Origin: Streptomyces sp. A0642
GTDB lineage: Bacteria; Actinomycetota; Actinomycetes; Streptomycetales; Streptomycetaceae
DNA length: 64,000 nucleotides
Direction of reading: 5' to 3'
Assembly: GCF_004795105.1 (NCBI RefSeq)
Contig: NZ_SSBL01000006.1
Location: forward strand, 248,001 to 312,000
Below the pieces are notes generated by a model, which saw only the letters and a program-made list of their open reading frames with translations, was not told the DNA's origin and did no database searches. Below are positions 61,576-64,000 of the stretch, piece by piece. The position numbers and the translations under genes are program-made. Numbering within the stretch: the stretch's first letter is position 1; each line of letters starts with the position of its first letter.

Positions 61576-63816
61576 TCAGTGGACCTCACGGGGCGCCTCG
61601 GCCCTGGCCTGCATCTCGTCGGCACGAGGGTTGCCGATCGCGCTCAGGAGCCGGGCGGCACGGGCCCAGCTCTCGCGCGCCTGAGCGTCGTCTCCGCGCG
61701 CCAGATGGGCCGACGCGATGTGATCCAGTACGTCGGCCTGGTTGTAGGTGTCGAGGACCTCTTCGTACAACCGCAGCGACCTCTCGTAGTCCGCGATCGC
61801 GGCGTCGAGATCGCCCAGGCGTTGCCTGGCGAAGCCGATGCTGTCCCAGGTGGCCGCCTCGCTGCGGCGGTTGCCGGACTCGCGCAGCATGGGAAGTGCT
61901 TCCTCGCACATGGCGATGGCCTGCCGGTGGTCTCCGATCAGGGTCAGGTACCAGCCGACGGCGTTGAGTTCACGGGCCTCGCTGCCACGGTCGCCGAGCG
62001 TACGGAAGAGAGCGAGGGCCCGCCTGGCGTGGTCCAGGGCCTCGGAGTGGCGTCCCTGCCGCCCTCGTACCCAGCCGGCACTGCGTTCGGCGACCGCCTG
62101 TTCGGCAGGGGGCAGCCGGTGCATCTGGCCGAGCATCAGCCCGACCTGCTCCTCCGCCTGGTCGAGCCGGCCCGTCTCGGCGAGCGCGCGGGCCAGGCTC
62201 GCGGAGTTCCTCACGATGGCGGTCGGATCGTCCAGCACCAGGGCCGCCCGCAGACCGATCCGTTTGGCCGAGATCTCGTCTGCCCAGCGGCCCATGACCG
62301 AGTAGTAACTCACCCAGTCGAGAGTGAGCACCATGACGTGGGGCAGCAGCCGCGGGTCGTTCATGGAACGCAGGGCCGCCGCGACGGTCGCCTCCTCCTG
62401 GCGGAACCACCGCAGCGCCTCCTCCCGGGTGTCGGCCACGACACCCGTCACGCCCTCGGGCAGGGGAGCCGGGACTTCGAATCCGGGGCGCCGGTCGAGG
62501 ACGCGCGTGATCGCGGAGGCGTTGTGACGCAGGTACTCCAGCAGCCGCGTCTCGGCCGGCAGGCGGTCGTCCTTCTCCTCCTTGACGAGTTCCACGCCGT
62601 AGGCCCGGACCAGGTCGTGCAGCACATAACGGCCCTCCGCGTCACGCGAGACCAGATTCGCCGACGTCAGCTCCCGCAGATACCGCCTGGCAGCCGCCAG
62701 GGCGGTCCCCGCGAGCGAGGCGGCGGCCTCGGCCGACACCGACGGCCCGGGGCCCAACGACAGATGCCGGAAGAACCGGGCGGTCTCGGGTGTCAGGGCC
62801 CGGTAGGACCACGAGAAGACGGCGCGGACATCGCCCCGCCGGTCGCCTGCGGACAAAGCGTCCAGTCGGGGCCGGGACTCGCGCAGCTCCCGCACCCCGA
62901 CGCTCAGAGGGAGCTGCGGGGCCACGCTCAGCTGCGCACCGACGATCGCGACGGCCAACGGCAGGAAGCCGCACAGCTCCACCAGTTCAGCGGCCGCCTC
63001 CGGCTCCGTGCGGCAGCGTTCTGCGCCTATCCGCGTGGCCAGCGCGTCGAGCGCCTCCTCGGGGGTCCACACGTCCAGACTGAGCAGACCGGCGCCCTCG
63101 GTCACGGCCAGACCGGACAGCTGACTGCGCGAAGTGATGATCGTCAGACAGCCTGCGGAGGCCGGCAGCAGGGGTCTGACCTGCTGCGCGTCGCGTGCGT
63201 TGTCGAGGACCACGATCATCCGGCGGGACGCCACCTGCTCCCGGAACAGTGCGCCCCGTTCCTCGGCGCCGCTCGGAACCCTGCCACTGGGCACGCCCAG
63301 CGCGTCGAGAAACCCGCCCAGAGCCTCACCGGGATCGAGCGGCTGCCCGGACTCCTCGAAACCGCGCAGGTTCACGTACAGCTGCCCGTCCGGGAAGAGG
63401 TGCGCCACCTGGTGTGCCCATCGCACGGCGAGAGCCGTCTTGCCGACGCCCGCCATGCCGCCGATCGCGGAGATGACGACATGGCGCCCGCCCTCGGCGA
63501 CCTGCGAGGTCAGCAGCTGGACGGTCGCCAGCGCGTCGTCCCGGCCTCGGAACGCCGGAAGGTCGGGCGGCAGTTGCCGCGGGACCCGCCGCGTGCGGCG
63601 GGTGGACTCCGCGACGAGCCGCTCCCGTTCGCCGTCGTCCAGGTCCAGGGCGTCCATCAGCACGCTCAGCGTCGCCGGTCGCGGCAGGCTGTGCCCGCGC
63701 TCCATGTCACTGATCGCCCGGACACTGACCCCTGAGGCCTCGGCGAGGCTCTCCAGCGTCAGCAGCGCACGCAGCCGCGCCTCACGCAACAGGCCGCCGA
63801 ACGTGATCCTTTCCAT
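61576..63816 (-). CDS. XRE-STAND-TPR regulator (AfsR/NB-ARC type)
   Basis: 746 residues from ATG 63816. Residues 5-70 are an Xre helix-turn-helix (FGGLLREARLRALLTLESLA, SVRAISDMERGHSLPRPATL). Residues about 100-370 are an NB-ARC NTPase with AFRGRDDAL, Walker A GMAGVGKT (about 120-127), RMIVVLDNARDAQQVRPLLP and a GLPLA-like FLPLAVAIVGAQLS. The winged-helix and TPR region follows (ALDHARRALALFRTLGD, AIADYERSLRLYEEVLD). Such STAND proteins are inducible regulators, often of antibiotic production. Upstream of the LAL gene on the same strand, 229 bp apart. Confidence 0.93.
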   Translation of the reverse strand: MERITFGGLLREARLRALLTLESLAEASGVSVRAISDMERGHSLPRPATLSVLMDALDLDDGERERLVAESTRRTRRVPRQLPPDLPAFRGRDDALATVQLLTSQVAEGGRHVVISAIGGMAGVGKTALAVRWAHQVAHLFPDGQLYVNLRGFEESGQPLDPGEALGGFLDALGVPSGRVPSGAEERGALFREQVASRRMIVVLDNARDAQQVRPLLPASAGCLTIITSRSQLSGLAVTEGAGLLSLDVWTPEEALDALATRIGAERCRTEPEAAAELVELCGFLPLAVAIVGAQLSVAPQLPLSVGVRELRESRPRLDALSAGDRRGDVRAVFSWSYRALTPETARFFRHLSLGPGPSVSAEAAASLAGTALAAARRYLRELTSANLVSRDAEGRYVLHDLVRAYGVELVKEEKDDRLPAETRLLEYLRHNASAITRVLDRRPGFEVPAPLPEGVTGVVADTREEALRWFRQEEATVAAALRSMNDPRLLPHVMVLTLDWVSYYSVMGRWADEISAKRIGLRAALVLDDPTAIVRNSASLARALAETGRLDQAEEQVGLMLGQMHRLPPAEQAVAERSAGWVRGRQGRHSEALDHARRALALFRTLGDRGSEARELNAVGWYLTLIGDHRQAIAMCEEALPMLRESGNRRSEAATWDSIGFARQRLGDLDAAIADYERSLRLYEEVLDTYNQADVLDHIASAHLARGDDAQARESWARAARLLSAIGNPRADEMQARAEAPREVH

Positions 63817-64000
63817 CTCCACCCCCGAGGGACGAGCCCCGGGAGCTCTGTTCCCGACCAGTGCCGCCACGTGCGAACAGCGGAAATCTACCAGTTGTGG
63901 AATGGGCGTTAAAGCAAACTAGGTCTCCTGGTCAAAGGGCCCTTCGGGCCATCGGCCGCTTCTCGTGGAGGACGTGCGGGAGCGCTCCGGCGCCGCGTTC
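63817..64000. other. Promoter region of the XRE-STAND gene
   Basis: Upstream spacer reaching the end of the window. GTTAAAGCAAACTAGG (63909-63924) is an AT-richer patch. No gene is recognisable. Confidence 0.4.

Noticed and set aside
55597-63816. Interpretation as part of a polyketide or antibiotic cluster
   Set aside because: No synthase, tailoring or resistance genes of such a cluster are present in the window; regulators alone do not support it.

Overview
The window is about 70 percent G+C with strongly GC-biased third codon positions. It carries SsgA-like proteins, AAA-plus-LuxR (LAL) regulators, an AfsR-type STAND ATPase, MmyB-type XRE and CGNR regulators, and many long-stem terminators without U-tracts. 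All of this points to a Streptomyces (or very close actinomycete) chromosome. The number of IS remnants, MITEs and frameshifted genes suggests an accessory or arm-like region rather than the conserved core. No rRNA, tRNA or CRISPR array was seen.

Layout. 0-5 kb: a STAND ATPase gene, an IS3 orfA scar, and a cyanate-detoxification locus (cynT-cynS divergent from cynR). 5-7 kb: a three-gene cassette with a TY-Chap-like protein and a HEAT-like protein, resembling accessory genes of polymorphic-toxin loci. 7-14.6 kb: sparse, with a secreted propeller protein, an NTF2-like protein, tiny membrane proteins, and decayed IS5 and DUF11 fragments. 14.6-20.6 kb: a secreted type-B carboxylesterase divergent from a MerR regulator, a VOC protein, a complete IS5-family element, an aldo/keto reductase and a YCII-like protein. 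20.6-24.2 kb: membrane, ankyrin-repeat and MOSC proteins, a MITE and a BI-1 fragment. 24.5-29 kb: an XRE regulator, two alpha/beta hydrolases and a creatininase. 29-37.3 kb: two nearly identical TetR genes (one frameshifted), divergent from an aldehyde dehydrogenase gene and a DHA2 efflux gene respectively, with an unusual acetyltransferase-aminotransferase fusion between them. 37.9-45.7 kb: a LAL regulator, a hydrolase, an SsgA-like gene, Ohr, a flavoprotein gene split by a MITE, GPP34 and a winged-helix-like protein. 46-54.5 kb: a decayed MBL-fold gene, a CGNR regulator, a tannase-family esterase with a DUF308-like membrane protein, BI-1, a second SsgA-like protein, an SRPBCC protein and a TetR. 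55-64 kb: a decayed gene and three very large ATPase regulators.

The most interesting signal is a palindrome, GTCACC-N9-GGTGAC. It occurs about ten times, always with the same 9-bp spacer, and essentially only next to genes between 26.3 and 53.7 kb: an alpha/beta hydrolase, an epoxide-hydrolase-like protein plus creatininase, Ohr, the CGNR regulator, the tannase operon, BI-1 and SRPBCC. At three loci two copies lie 40-42 bp apart, so that one covers a candidate -35 box and the other the expected transcription start. This looks like a single local regulon for esterase, peroxide and membrane-stress functions. The CGNR regulator, whose start codon abuts one copy, is a natural candidate regulator. 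This is inference from sequence only.

A second theme is TA-targeting mobile elements (one IS5-family copy, two MITEs, a MITE half and a solo IS end). Their boundaries repeatedly coincide with stop codons of neighbouring genes, and one of them breaks a flavoprotein reductase gene.
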